A stretch of 64,000 nt of DNA from Heyndrickxia sp050281185 (lineage in GTDB: Bacteria; Bacillota; Bacilli; Bacillales; Bacillaceae_C), in contig NZ_JBNNWS010000007.1 of NCBI RefSeq assembly GCF_050281185.1, positions 186,001 to 250,000 on the forward strand, given 5' to 3'. The notes below the pieces were generated by a model that was given only the letters and a program-made list of their open reading frames with translations, was not told where the DNA came from and did no database searches. Position 1 is the first letter of the stretch, and every line of letters starts with the position of its first letter. A program made the position numbers and the translations under genes. This document shows, piece by piece, positions 32,654 through 41,881 of this stretch.

Positions 32654-34726
32654 TTAAAACCAATTGAAAAACCTCTTTAACCAATTTTTCTTTCCCTTTT
32701 CATCGTCCTTTTGTTTATTCAAATTTTCATTTAAATGTTTATCACAATAGTCAGTCGGCTCAGTTCCTTCCACAAAATAAGTTAACCGGGATACGGGACA
32801 GTCATCGGTTGCTATTTTTCCACTTTCGGGATCAATCGGTAAGGCGATCACACCCTTAGGCTCTTTAAACGTTTTTATTGGCTTGTTTTCGAGAGATCTC
32901 TCCATAAATCGAATCCAAATATTTTTTGCATATAATTTATCTGCATTTAATGTTAATTGATCTCCCTCATCGTATCCTGTCCAAATTCCAGCCGTAAGCT
33001 GCGGGGTAAACCCGATCATCCAACTATCGGAATTGGTTGAACCAGACTTTCCTGCATATTGTCTGGTCATTTGACTAATAATCGATGCTCCAGTGACAGA
33101 GGAATATCCATTCAACTTTTTATCAAACATTCCTGTCATCATTTCGTCCATCACAAAGGCAAACTTCGGATCTAATGTTTGCTCTTGATGCGGTTTATAT
33201 TGATAAAGTACATTTCCTTGATAATCCTCGACTCTTGTAATAAATATTGGTTCAACTTTTTTTCCGCCATTAGCTAATAAGCTGTATGCATTTACCATAT
33301 CAATCACTCGTACACCCGATGTTCCTAAAGCGAGTGAGGGGACCTTAGCCATTTTCGTTTGGATTCCAAATTGTTTGGCTGTTTTTATTAAAACATCTTG
33401 TCCTAAAAATAAATGGGTCTTAACAGCATAAACATTATCTGAAAGTGCTAGGGCCTGTGCCATTGTAATATCATTGTTGGCATATTTGCTATTAAAATTA
33501 TGTGGTGTATACTCGGACCTGCCATCATCAAAGCGAAAAGTAGTAGGCTCACTCTTCATCATAGTTGTTGGAGTGAATCCTTTTTCTAGAGCGGCATAGT
33601 ACAATAATGGCTTTATTGTCGATCCAGGCTGTCTGCTCGCTTGAACGGCTCTGTTAAATTGACTTTTATCATAATTTCTTCCACCAACTAATGCAGAGAC
33701 AAATCCTGTATTTGGATCCATTGCAGCAAATCCTACTTGGATAGTGGAATTCTTTGAAATGGATTCGTCAATTACTTGTTCAGCAATTTTTTGTTGGCTT
33801 GTATTTAATGTTGTATATACATGGAGTCCACCTAAATCAATGGTTCGATCATCAAAACCAAGCTTCGATTTTAAAAGATATTTAACCGTATCTTGAAAGT
33901 AGGGGGCAATGGCAGCACGATGATAGGTATGTTCACCAACAATAGATAACTTTTCTTTGGCCGCACTTTTTGCTTCTTTAGCAGAGATATATTTATTTTT
34001 CACCATAGTTTGTAGAATCATTTTTTGTCTTGCCTTAGCTTTATCAAAAGAAGCGATAGGTGAGTAAATACTAGGACCTTTTGGAATCCCTGCTAGCATT
34101 GATGCCTCGGCAAGACTAAGATCGTGTGCGCTTTTTCCAAAATAAAATTGACTGGCTGCTTCGATCCCATATGCTTGATGTCCATAATTAATTGTATTTA
34201 AATAGCCCTCTAAAATTTGATTCTTATCATAATTCATTTCAAGACGAATCGTGTAGAATGCTTCTGATATTTTTCGCTTCCATGTTTTATCAAGAGTTAA
34301 AAAAAGGTTTCGGGCATACTGCTGGGAAATGGTACTTGCACCTTGTACCTTATCCATAGCTTTTATATCAGCAAATACTGCACCAGCAATTCGCTTGAAA
34401 TCGAAACCGTGATGGGCATAGAAATTTTGATCTTCTATTGAAATAGTCGCATTAATTACGTCTTTTGATATGTCCTCGATATCGACCCAATATCTTTTTT
34501 CCCCGTTATTGCTTTCCCCAATGACCATACCATCACTTGAGTAGTATAGTGTAGATTGCGGAACAGCGAGAGGCGGGGGACCTAATATTTTTGCGTATAT
34601 TAAAATACCAGCAATAAAAATGGTAAATATCGTGAGAAATAGTAAAAAGGCTAATAATGAAAGCCTTAAAAATCGTTTTGTTTTTTGGATTTTAGGATTT
34701 GCAATGGTTTCCATGATGTTGCTCAC
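32654..34726 (-). CDS. pbpG: Class A penicillin-binding protein PbpG (690 aa)
   Basis: This is a bifunctional peptidoglycan synthase. It has an N-terminal cytoplasmic tail, one TM anchor (about residues 24-48), a glycosyltransferase-51 domain (about 60-240) with EDQNFYAHHGFDFKRIAGA and QGASTISQQYARN, and a transpeptidase domain with the active-site Ser in GSTIKP, SDN, and KSGST. The length agrees with B. subtilis PbpG (about 690 aa), a sporulation-specific enzyme that works with PbpF in germ cell wall synthesis. A sigma-F/G-like promoter lies upstream. It reads divergently from speE. Confidence 0.9.
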   Translation of the reverse strand: MSNIMETIANPKIQKTKRFLRLSLLAFLLFLTIFTIFIAGILIYAKILGPPPLAVPQSTLYYSSDGMVIGESNNGEKRYWVDIEDISKDVINATISIEDQNFYAHHGFDFKRIAGAVFADIKAMDKVQGASTISQQYARNLFLTLDKTWKRKISEAFYTIRLEMNYDKNQILEGYLNTINYGHQAYGIEAASQFYFGKSAHDLSLAEASMLAGIPKGPSIYSPIASFDKAKARQKMILQTMVKNKYISAKEAKSAAKEKLSIVGEHTYHRAAIAPYFQDTVKYLLKSKLGFDDRTIDLGGLHVYTTLNTSQQKIAEQVIDESISKNSTIQVGFAAMDPNTGFVSALVGGRNYDKSQFNRAVQASRQPGSTIKPLLYYAALEKGFTPTTMMKSEPTTFRFDDGRSEYTPHNFNSKYANNDITMAQALALSDNVYAVKTHLFLGQDVLIKTAKQFGIQTKMAKVPSLALGTSGVRVIDMVNAYSLLANGGKKVEPIFITRVEDYQGNVLYQYKPHQEQTLDPKFAFVMDEMMTGMFDKKLNGYSSVTGASIISQMTRQYAGKSGSTNSDSWMIGFTPQLTAGIWTGYDEGDQLTLNADKLYAKNIWIRFMERSLENKPIKTFKEPKGVIALPIDPESGKIATDDCPVSRLTYFVEGTEPTDYCDKHLNENLNKQKDDEKGKKNWLKRFFNWF

Positions 34727-34767
34727 CTCATTTTTTGGGAAAGCTTAGCTTCATTTCCTATACTTAT

Positions 34768-34799
34768 TCAGTATGAAAAAAAAACTTCTGTTTTAAACA
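34768..34799 (-). promoter_or_regulatory. Possible sigma-F/sigma-G promoter of pbpG
   Basis: On the minus strand TGTTTA (34799-34794), an 18-base spacer and CATACTGA (34775-34768) resemble forespore promoters. Forespore expression of pbpG is known in B. subtilis. The -35 match is only partial. Confidence 0.4.
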
Positions 34800-34840
34800 T
34801 TGGAAATAGCAATTTTTGAGAAAATAGCAGAAAATTTATC

Positions 34841-34868
34841 TTGCAATTTCGCCAAAATTCTCTATACT
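34841..34868 (+). promoter_or_regulatory. Sigma-A promoter of speE
   Basis: TTGCAA (34841-34846), a 16-base spacer and TATACT (34863-34868) lie 99 bases upstream of the speE start codon. The 5' leader holds no strong hairpin. Confidence 0.55.
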
Positions 34869-34967
34869 TTTTCTCATGTTTGTATTTATTGTCTTAGGGG
34901 AAAATGATGTAGAAAATAGCGTCATTTTAAAAGGCATGATTATCCAAAACAGAAGGGAAGATCGCAA

Positions 34968-35798
34968 ATGGGTGGACTATGGTTTACTGAAAAGCAAACA
35001 GAAAATTTTGGAATTACAATGAAGATTAATCGAACTTTACATACAGAACAAACCGAGTTTCAAAAGCTGGATATGGTTGAAACTGAAGAATGGGGCAATA
35101 TGCTTCTTTTAGATGACATGGTCATGACAACGCAAAAGGATGAGTTTGTTTACCACGAAATGGTTGCACATGTACCGTTATTTACACATCCCAACCCAGA
35201 AAATGTCCTTGTAGTAGGCGGCGGAGATGGCGGTGTGATTCGTGAAATTTTAAAACACCCGAGTGTGAAAAAAGCAACTCTTGTTGATATTGATGGAAAA
35301 GTTATCGAATACTCTAAGAAATTCTTACCAGAAATCGCTGGTGAATTAGAGAATCCACGTGTAGATGTGCAAGTGGATGATGGCTTCATGCATATTGCCA
35401 AAAGTGAAAATGAATACGATGTCATTATGGTCGATTCAACTGAACCAGTTGGTCCTGCTGTAAATCTTTTTACAAAAGGCTTTTACGCAGGTATCTCTAA
35501 AGCTTTAAAAGAAGACGGTCTTTTCGTTGCCCAAACGGACAACCCATGGTTCAAAGCAGACTTAATTCGTGAAGTACAAAAAGACGTGAAGGAAATATTC
35601 CCAATCACTCGTTTATATATTGCGAACGTACCAACCTATCCAAGTGGAATGTGGACATTTACAGTCGGATCAAAAAAATATGATCCACTTGAAGTAAGTG
35701 AAGATCGTTTCCATGATATCGAAACAAAATATTACACAAAAGAACTTCACAAAGCTGCATTTGTCTTGCCGAAGTTTGTTAAGGATTTAACGGAATAA
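34968..35798 (+). CDS. speE: Spermidine synthase SpeE (276 aa)
   Basis: SpeE transfers an aminopropyl group from decarboxylated S-adenosylmethionine to putrescine. Family motifs are LLLDDMVMTTQKDEFVYHEM, the nucleotide-binding VVGGGDGGVIRE, VDDGFMHI and VMVDSTEPVGPA. The length is standard. Together with speB (agmatinase) it makes the arginine-agmatine-putrescine-spermidine route. ATG 34968 follows GAAGGGAAGATCGCAA, which is a weak site. A terminator and a MITE separate it from speB, which in B. subtilis is in one operon with it. Confidence 0.94.
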   Translation: MGGLWFTEKQTENFGITMKINRTLHTEQTEFQKLDMVETEEWGNMLLLDDMVMTTQKDEFVYHEMVAHVPLFTHPNPENVLVVGGGDGGVIREILKHPSVKKATLVDIDGKVIEYSKKFLPEIAGELENPRVDVQVDDGFMHIAKSENEYDVIMVDSTEPVGPAVNLFTKGFYAGISKALKEDGLFVAQTDNPWFKADLIREVQKDVKEIFPITRLYIANVPTYPSGMWTFTVGSKKYDPLEVSEDRFHDIETKYYTKELHKAAFVLPKFVKDLTE

Positions 35799-35811
35799 GT
35801 AGAGAGTAGAT

Positions 35812-35836
35812 GGATAGGTGTAAAAGCCTATCCTTA
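35812..35836 (+). terminator. Hairpin after speE
   Basis: GGATAGG (35812-35818) and CCTATCC (35827-35833) form a 7-bp stem followed by TTATTT. The following MITE begins at 35845, so the terminator predates or is independent of the insertion. Confidence 0.55.
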
Positions 35837-35844
35837 TTTCTGAA

Positions 35845-36020
35845 GGCTGTTTTCGTATAGATTGTTGCTTTTCGCATATGGGGTGAAGGCCTGAATAAAT
35901 ATAGTGTCGTGCTCTTTTCTACATCCTATATTTCATTTTGATAGCGGAAAATAACCGTAAAAATCCTACTACCGATTTTTACTCTATTTACAAATAACAA
36001 CAATGTTTAAGAAAAGAGCC
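35845..36020 (+). mobile_element. MITE-like element, copy 4 (176 bp) between speE and speB
   Basis: It begins GGCTGTTTTCGTATAGATTG and ends AAGAAAAGAGCC. It is flanked by exact 8-bp direct repeats TTTCTGAA (35837-35844 and 36021-36028). The internal pair GTAAAAATC and GATTTTTAC is present. It splits a gene pair that is normally co-transcribed and lies directly upstream of the speB ribosome binding site (AAAGGAGG). Confidence 0.88.
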
Positions 36021-36045
36021 TTTCTGAAAAAAGGAGGATCATTAC

Positions 36046-36918
36046 ATGCGATTTGACGAAGCATACTCTGGTAAGGTATTTATCAAAAGTTATCCTAATT
36101 ATGAAGAAAGTCAAGCGGTCATTTATGGTATGCCTATGGACTGGACGGTGAGTTATCGACCAGGATCACGTTTTGGTCCAGGTAGAATTAGAGAAGTTTC
36201 GATTGGTTTGGAAGAGTATAGTCCATATCTTGATCGTGAGCTTGAAGAAGTGAAATACTTCGATGCTGGAGACATTCCATTGCCATTTGGAAACCCTCAG
36301 CGCAGTATTGAATTAATTGAGGAATATATTGACGGTCTCCTAAAAGATAATAAATTTCCATTAGGGATGGGTGGGGAACATTTAGTTTCTTGGCCGGTTA
36401 TTAAGGCAATGTATAAAAAATACCCGGATCTTGCAATTATTCATATGGACGCCCATACTGATTTGCGTTCTGATTACGAAGGGGAACCATTATCACATGC
36501 CACACCGATTCGAAAAGCAGCTGAATTAATTGGTCCTGAAAATGTATACTCTTTCGGGATTCGTTCAGGAATGAAGGAAGAATTTGAATGGGCAAAAGAA
36601 AATGGGATGCGCATATCAAAATTTGAAGTCCTCGAGCCACTGAAAGAAGTATTGCCGAAGCTTGCAGGACGTCCAGTATACGTAACAATAGACATCGATG
36701 TTCTTGACCCTGCACATGCACCTGGGACAGGAACGGTTGATTGTGGAGGAATTACTTCGAAGGAACTACTCGCATCCATTCATGAAATCGCTCGTTCGAA
36801 CATAAATGTTGTCGGCGGGGACTTAGTAGAAGTAGCACCAATTTATGACACTTCCGATCAAACGGCGAATACAGCTAGTAAGCTGATTCGTGAAATGATT
36901 TTAGGCTGGATAAAATAA
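36046..36918 (+). CDS. speB: Agmatinase SpeB (290 aa)
   Basis: This is an arginase/ureohydrolase-family enzyme that converts agmatine to putrescine and urea. The binuclear manganese site is spread over GGEH, HMDAHTDLR and the DIDVLDPAHAPGTG segment. SYRPGSRFGPGRIREVS is the N-terminal signature. The length matches B. subtilis SpeB. ATG 36046 follows AAAGGAGG only a few bases after the MITE target duplication. Expression must come from read-through or from a promoter in the MITE. Confidence 0.94.
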   Translation: MRFDEAYSGKVFIKSYPNYEESQAVIYGMPMDWTVSYRPGSRFGPGRIREVSIGLEEYSPYLDRELEEVKYFDAGDIPLPFGNPQRSIELIEEYIDGLLKDNKFPLGMGGEHLVSWPVIKAMYKKYPDLAIIHMDAHTDLRSDYEGEPLSHATPIRKAAELIGPENVYSFGIRSGMKEEFEWAKENGMRISKFEVLEPLKEVLPKLAGRPVYVTIDIDVLDPAHAPGTGTVDCGGITSKELLASIHEIARSNINVVGGDLVEVAPIYDTSDQTANTASKLIREMILGWIK

Positions 36919-36942
36919 CAATAGTCATATGAAAGAAAAGGA

Positions 36943-36980
36943 AGGGTTCTTCCGCTCAATTGAAGCGAGAGACCCCTTTT
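36943..36980 (+). terminator. Terminator of speB
   Basis: GGGTTCT and AGAGACCC, with CGCTC and GAAGCG inside, form an imperfect stem followed by eight T residues. Confidence 0.6.
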
Positions 36981-37089
36981 TTTTATTAAAGCGCCGGGGG
37001 ACAGCTGTGGTAAAAATCCCCCTTAATCTCGACATGTTTTTTTAGTCATTTGATGCTAAAAGTCTGCAGGGAAGCGGGCGTAATCATTT

Positions 37090-37451
37090 TTAATCAAACG
37101 TTTGATTAACAAGAAAGTTAAACAAATTGAGTTGAAAACTGTCGTTTAATAAGAAATATGGCAAAAATCCCGGAAGTTAATATGATTTTCAAAAAATATT
37201 CGTCAATTTTTTCTTGATAGAACAGAGGTAAAAGCTGCGGTTATAAGTTTTTTTACTTATTTAATCAAACGTTTGATTAACAAGAAAGTTAGAGTAATTG
37301 AGTTGGAATTTGTCGTTTAATTAGAGATATAGAAAAATTCCAATTATTAATATGACTTTCAAAAAAGCATTCGTCAATTTTTTCTTGGTAAGAACAGAGT
37401 AAAAGCTACGTTTATAAGCTTTATTGCTAATTTAATCAAACGTTTGATTAA
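37090..37451. repeat. Three identical 20-bp palindromes at 171-bp spacing
   Basis: The perfect palindrome TTAATCAAACGTTTGATTAA occurs at 37090-37109, 37261-37280 and 37432-37451, exactly 171 bases apart. The sequences between them are diverged tandem copies of each other (for example AACAAGAAAGTT, GTCGTTTAAT, TCGTCAATTTTTTCTTG recur). The palindromes stay identical while the spacers have changed. This fills most of the 663-base gap between speB and the next gene. No ORF is supported. A second triplet of the same palindrome lies at 50326-50709. Confidence 0.93.
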
Positions 37452-37581
37452 GAAGGTAAAGGGATAAAATAGTCGAAAATTTTGGGAAGATATGGAGCGG
37501 TCCCCTTCGTGAAATGATTTTAGGCTGGGTGAAAAAGTAATAGCAATGGACCCTCATAATGTGAGTCCATTTTTTTCGAAA

Positions 37582-38166
37582 CTACCAATCTGATACTATC
37601 CACCAGCCAGCAATATTTACTCCATTGATTTCTTCTTTATTTTCATCTTTTCCTATAATAATGGAGCCAGTAGCAAAAAATAGATACCAATCAAAAGAGT
37701 AACCACTGATAGGAACGATTTCTGCTTTCGTCTGAATTTGGTCATCTTTATTAATATTAGAAGTAATTTTCACGCATTCAAATTTATAAAGACATTGGTA
37801 CTTTCCTTTACTATTTATATACTCCATAAAGGAATCATTATGTACGGGAACACGAACGATAGAAAATATTATGATGAGAATGCATGCACCAATTATTTTT
37901 GCAAATCCTTCATTTTTCTGATTTTTTTCCTTTATACTTAGAATCATACCAATCGACGAATACAAAGATAGCCATAAAAGGGCATCGATATGAAAGATAA
38001 TCCAAGCTAGAGAAAAATTAAATGTACCTAAAGAAAAATATCTGCTAATACTTAAAATCGATTCTGGATTTAAATCCTTTTTCTCTAATTCAGGATCTTT
38101 AATAAATGTTCGAATAATTGAAAAGCAAATAATAAAAACCATGAAAATATATTTAATGAATATCAC
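37582..38166 (-). CDS. Hypothetical membrane protein (194 aa)
   Basis: I do not recognise this protein. It has about four hydrophobic segments in the N-terminal 110 residues (near 1-18, 44-62, 64-80 and 88-107) and a C-terminal hydrophilic domain of about 80 residues that ends AGWWIVSDW. It starts close to ATG 38166 with a weak site (GGAAGGGTG a few bases upstream). It is the outermost gene of the ComP-ComA block and reads in the opposite direction. It is not a ComQ: no prenyl-transferase Asp-rich motif is present. Confidence 0.55.
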   Translation of the reverse strand: MIFIKYIFMVFIICFSIIRTFIKDPELEKKDLNPESILSISRYFSLGTFNFSLAWIIFHIDALLWLSLYSSIGMILSIKEKNQKNEGFAKIIGACILIIIFSIVRVPVHNDSFMEYINSKGKYQCLYKFECVKITSNINKDDQIQTKAEIVPISGYSFDWYLFFATGSIIIGKDENKEEINGVNIAGWWIVSDW

Positions 38167-38647
38167 CCTTCCAAATCCCCTTCAGAAAAACTCAGTTTCA
38201 TCTTTTCATATCAATTCCATGAATAGATGAAAAACTCCTTTTCCTTAATTGAAAAGGCTAAAGTATTATGCTACATACTACAAATCCCTTTCGCTACATT
38301 CGATATTATCTTTATAAACTTAACAATTTTCTTAGCTCTTTTTTTAAAGATTTCAAATTAGCTTAATAAAAAATCTTGCTACACTAGAATTCATCCAAAT
38401 GTGTTCTAGACTTTTTAGTATATATTTATTTTTAATCATCTGATAATATAAAATTGTAAATAAAATGTAAAAAACCTTACAAAAGTTCTACTCAAATAGT
38501 TAATGTGAATCAGGAGTTATCTTGTCTTTAAATGCAATGATAAAGTTGTTTCAAAATAAAGTAATAAAAGCAATCAACTTAATGAAGATAGAAGAAGGTT
38601 TCAAGTATACTCTATTACCAAACATATAAAAGAGGGGAGAATCCATA
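38167..38647. other. AT-rich control region upstream of the ComX-like gene
   Basis: This 481-base gap holds the promoters of both divergent transcription units. TATACT near 38606 is a possible -10 box for the comX-like transcript, with no convincing -35 box. AAGAGGGGAG (near 38630-38640) is the ribosome binding site of the small ORF. No ComA box of the B. subtilis type was found, and no gene is seen. Confidence 0.4.
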
Positions 38648-38803
38648 ATGAAAGAAATAAAATATAACTTGATTAAGAATCCAGAAATAAGAGATCAATT
38701 GATTGAAGAAAATCTTTGTTTATTAACTAGGAATGAAGAAGAAAGAAAGGCGGTATTAGCAACTTTAATAGGAGACGAAGTTGTTAATTCACTGGAGTTT
38801 TGA
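38648..38803 (+). CDS. ComX-like pheromone precursor (51 aa), without Trp
   Basis: This small ORF directly precedes the ComP-like kinase gene. The peptide starts MKEIKYNLIKNPEIRDQL and carries the ComX-family arrangement of a short hydrophobic N-terminus, an Asn-Pro-Glu, then E-x-x-x-C-L (EENLCLL), a run of charged residues and a hydrophobic C-terminal part ending VVNSLEF. B. subtilis ComX is prenylated by ComQ on a C-terminal Trp. This peptide has no Trp, and no comQ is found in the window. ATG 38648 follows AGAGGGGAGAAT; its stop lies 5 bases before the kinase start. It may be an unmodified signal or a degenerate relic. Confidence 0.6.
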   Translation: MKEIKYNLIKNPEIRDQLIEENLCLLTRNEEERKAVLATLIGDEVVNSLEF

Positions 38804-38808
38804 AAGTA

Positions 38809-41127
38809 ATGGGGATATTAAATGTTAATAAAACAAGAATCGTACCATTAATTGTAATGGTAGTTGGAGTGGTCATGGCATTTTATATGACAAAAGTAAC
38901 TATTCAGCATCCTTTCATAGGAATTGATGTAGAAAAAAAGGGGGATCAATTCATTGTAAAAAATGTATCATCTGCTGGTTGGGGGAAGGAGAATGCCATT
39001 CATAATGGAGATATTGTGCTCTCTGTTAACGAAAAAGATCCTAATCAACATTTTTCTATCAATCGATACAATACAATTGAGCAAGCTGATACAATCCAAT
39101 TTTTAAAGAATAATGAAATCAAACATTACAACATTAAATATAATGGATCAAATCATTACTACATTTACCATTTAGTTTTTCCAGTTATCCTTTATTTATC
39201 TTGTTTAATAATGAGTTCATTTTTATTGTTTAGGAAGGAAAACAATGGCTCAGTTGTTCTTTTAATATTTTTTCTAAATGTTTTTGGATTATCGTTAATA
39301 AGTTCTGGTGCTTCTGCAAGGAAAGATCTTGCCGGGGAGACATTAATAGCTTTCGGCCTGATTTTTTCTCTTATCTTGCTTCTTCATTTTTTGGAAAGTT
39401 ATTTTTCTAATTGGAATCTAGTATTTATAAAGAAATCAAGTATTAATTTGGTGTATAGCATTGGGCTACTAGTATTTATATTATATGTAGTATTTCAAAA
39501 TAATAAGCTAGTCATTTTATTGCCACCAGATTTAATTTTCTTTTCGGTTACCTTTATCAGTATGAATGTTCTTATTATTAAACAGTACCTTAGTAATCGA
39601 GCAACAGAACATAAACAAACAATTCAAATACTAATGACAGGCTTATATACTTCGTTTACTCCTTTTGTTGTTTTGTTTGCCATTCCAACTCTATTATTCA
39701 ATCATCCAATAGTGCGTGCGGAAATTACAACTTTATTTTTTATTTCTTTACCTCTTAGTTTATTCTATCTAGTTATATCCAAAGAATTTATCGATATGGA
39801 TTTCGTAATTAGAAAAATATATTATAGTTTGCTCACAAGTTTTGTTGCAACTGCGTTGACTCTAATTGGCTTTTTAGTATTCACTCAATCAAATATTCTC
39901 GATAATCACATTGAAATTATAAGATTGAGTTTAATGATCTTTGTTGTATTTACTAGTATTCTTTATTTCAAGGATAAGATAGATTTTCTTTTAAGAAAGT
40001 GGTTATATCCAAAGGAAAAGGATTATCAGGTCAGTCTTAACCGTTATTTGCATACGATGAAGAATGAGACAAAAATTGAAACCCTTATGAAGGGGTTGCA
40101 AAAAGAAATAGTAGTTAATTTGCCTATTTCAGAAGTTACACTTGTACAAGTACGAGAGGATAATAAGATTTTCTCTTTTTTTGAAAAGAAAGAAATTAGC
40201 CATATAATGGTTGGAACAATGATTCGAGATAAAAGCTGTATAGGAACCATTCAAAAAACACCGACAGGATTTTCGGTACCGTTAGTGGAAAGGGATGGTC
40301 AGTCTTTAGTATTGGTAGCGGAATGGAGAAAACTAAGAAGGAAATTAAATACGGCAGAATGGATCTGGTTAGAGACGATTTTAAACTATACACAAATTAT
40401 GATAGAGAATCTTTACAAAGTAGAAGAAATAATGAAAAAGCTTGATGATCTTGAAGAAGGTAAGCCGATTCCTATTTATTTATCAAAATTATTACTTTCA
40501 ATATCTGAAAACGAACGCAGGAATTTGGCTAGAGATTTACATGATACCATTTTACAAGATCAGTTAAGTCTTGCCACAAAAATAGATAATGAAATGACAA
40601 CAATAGAAAGCCCATCTTATATAAATATATTAAGTAATATGAGAGAGTCTATACTAGATCAGGTCCATATCTTACGAGAAATAACAACTGAGTTGCATCC
40701 TTCGTTTTTATATGAACTAGGCTTTCGAGAATCCCTGTTTACTCTTTTTGAAAAAATCAATTTAAATGCTAATTTCCTTTTCTACTACTATATCGATGAA
40801 GATATAGCTGTGACAAAAAGGGAGTATGAATTAACGATATATCGAATTATTCAAGAGTTACTAAATAATGCTATAAAACATTCAAAAGCAAGTGAAGTGC
40901 ATTTGAAATTGTTTAGGAAAGATCGTTTTTTATTTTTACATTATCATGATGATGGAATAGGTTTTAATTGGAATAAATTGGATCAATCATTCAGCACAAT
41001 GGGAATAACAGGAATAAAAGAGAGAGTCAGAGGACTCAATGGTAAGCTCTATATTCATTCGGCTGAAGAAGATGGATTTCGGGCTGAAATAGTCTTCGAT
41101 TTGGAGCAATATTCTCAGGTTAATTAA
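38809..41127 (+). CDS. comP: ComP-like quorum-sensing histidine kinase (772 aa)
   Basis: This resembles ComP throughout: TM1 (about 8-26), an external PDZ-like domain (about 30-110, with IHNGDIVLSVNEKDPNQH), seven to nine further TM helices to about residue 395, a linker, and a HisKA_3-type kinase domain with the phospho-His in RNLARDLHDTILQDQ. The HATPase part has RIIQELLNNAIKHSKASEV, DDGIGF and GITGIKERV. The length is close to B. subtilis ComP (about 769 aa). ATG 38809 is favoured; an in-frame TTG at 38800 is too close to GGAG. The small ComX-like ORF and the ComA-like regulator flank it. Confidence 0.87.
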   Translation: MGILNVNKTRIVPLIVMVVGVVMAFYMTKVTIQHPFIGIDVEKKGDQFIVKNVSSAGWGKENAIHNGDIVLSVNEKDPNQHFSINRYNTIEQADTIQFLKNNEIKHYNIKYNGSNHYYIYHLVFPVILYLSCLIMSSFLLFRKENNGSVVLLIFFLNVFGLSLISSGASARKDLAGETLIAFGLIFSLILLLHFLESYFSNWNLVFIKKSSINLVYSIGLLVFILYVVFQNNKLVILLPPDLIFFSVTFISMNVLIIKQYLSNRATEHKQTIQILMTGLYTSFTPFVVLFAIPTLLFNHPIVRAEITTLFFISLPLSLFYLVISKEFIDMDFVIRKIYYSLLTSFVATALTLIGFLVFTQSNILDNHIEIIRLSLMIFVVFTSILYFKDKIDFLLRKWLYPKEKDYQVSLNRYLHTMKNETKIETLMKGLQKEIVVNLPISEVTLVQVREDNKIFSFFEKKEISHIMVGTMIRDKSCIGTIQKTPTGFSVPLVERDGQSLVLVAEWRKLRRKLNTAEWIWLETILNYTQIMIENLYKVEEIMKKLDDLEEGKPIPIYLSKLLLSISENERRNLARDLHDTILQDQLSLATKIDNEMTTIESPSYINILSNMRESILDQVHILREITTELHPSFLYELGFRESLFTLFEKINLNANFLFYYYIDEDIAVTKREYELTIYRIIQELLNNAIKHSKASEVHLKLFRKDRFLFLHYHDDGIGFNWNKLDQSFSTMGITGIKERVRGLNGKLYIHSAEEDGFRAEIVFDLEQYSQVN

Positions 41128-41181
41128 GTCTTATTCGTATTATTGAGTTTAAAATTAGATGTTATTAAAAGGAGGAATTGG

Positions 41182-41808
41182 GTGATTTCAGTATTAATTA
41201 TCGATGATCATGTCGCTGTTGGTCACGGAGTAAAATCCATCATTGAGAAGGAGAAAGATATTAGTGTGGATATCTTATCTTCTAGTAATGAACTGAAACA
41301 GATATTATCTGAATGCAGCCATGATGTTTATTTAGTCGATTATCAAATGCCTGACACAAATGGGATTGAAATAACGAAGAGTATTTTGCATATGTATCCA
41401 GAGGCAAAAGTAATCATCTATACAGGCTATGACATAAAGCCACTTTTTAATAAACTTGTCGATTGCGGTGTATCGGGAGTGATTAGCAAAACCGCAACCA
41501 AAAGGACGTTATTAAATACAATAAAATCAGTTATTCAAGGTGATGTCATCATACCTTTAGAGCTGTTTCAACAGCTGCGTATTCAACATCAAAACAATTT
41601 AAGTGAACCAAATGAGAGCGCTTTAACTGATAAGGAAAGAAATATTCTATTGGAAGCTGAAAAGGGCAAAACAAATAAGGAAATATCTAAAAATCTATTT
41701 GCAAGCCAAAGAAGTGTTGAATATGTATTAACGAATATTTACCGTAAGCTAGGCGTTCATTCTCGTATGGAAGCAGTAAAAAAGGCGAAAGAACTTGGGG
41801 TACTTTAG
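41182..41808 (+). CDS. comA: ComA-like LuxR/NarL-family response regulator (208 aa)
   Basis: The receiver domain has IIDDHVAVGHGVKSI at the N-terminus, the phospho-acceptor Asp53 in YLVDYQMPDTNG, VIIYTGYDI and GVISKTATKRTLL, all close to ComA. The C-terminal LuxR helix-turn-helix covers about residues 145-205 (LTDKERNILLEAEKGKTNKEISKNL, then RSVEYVLTNIYRKLGVHSR). GTG 41182 follows AAAAGGAGG at the right distance; the open frame continues upstream without a better start. It is probably the activator of the downstream operon. Confidence 0.85.
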   Translation: MISVLIIDDHVAVGHGVKSIIEKEKDISVDILSSSNELKQILSECSHDVYLVDYQMPDTNGIEITKSILHMYPEAKVIIYTGYDIKPLFNKLVDCGVSGVISKTATKRTLLNTIKSVIQGDVIIPLELFQQLRIQHQNNLSEPNESALTDKERNILLEAEKGKTNKEISKNLFASQRSVEYVLTNIYRKLGVHSRMEAVKKAKELGVL

Positions 41809-41881
41809 TCCTGTCATACGCAAAAAAATTGCGTGAAATATCAAAATTATTTCGGTCTGGTTTGTCTGATTTTGTTATATT

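Noticed and set aside
37090..37451. CRISPR-like array
   Set aside because: The repeated unit is a 20-bp palindrome with 151-base spacers that resemble each other. This is a tandem duplication and not a repeat-spacer array, and there are no cas genes.
37582..38166. Candidate ComQ beside the ComX-like gene
   Set aside because: It has several membrane helices and no Asp-rich isoprenyl transferase motif, and it reads in the opposite direction.
41818..41834. Classic ComA box
   Set aside because: The arms ACGCAA and TTGCGT are in the opposite order to the B. subtilis site (TTGCGG-N4-CCGCAA). It is kept only as a possible operator.
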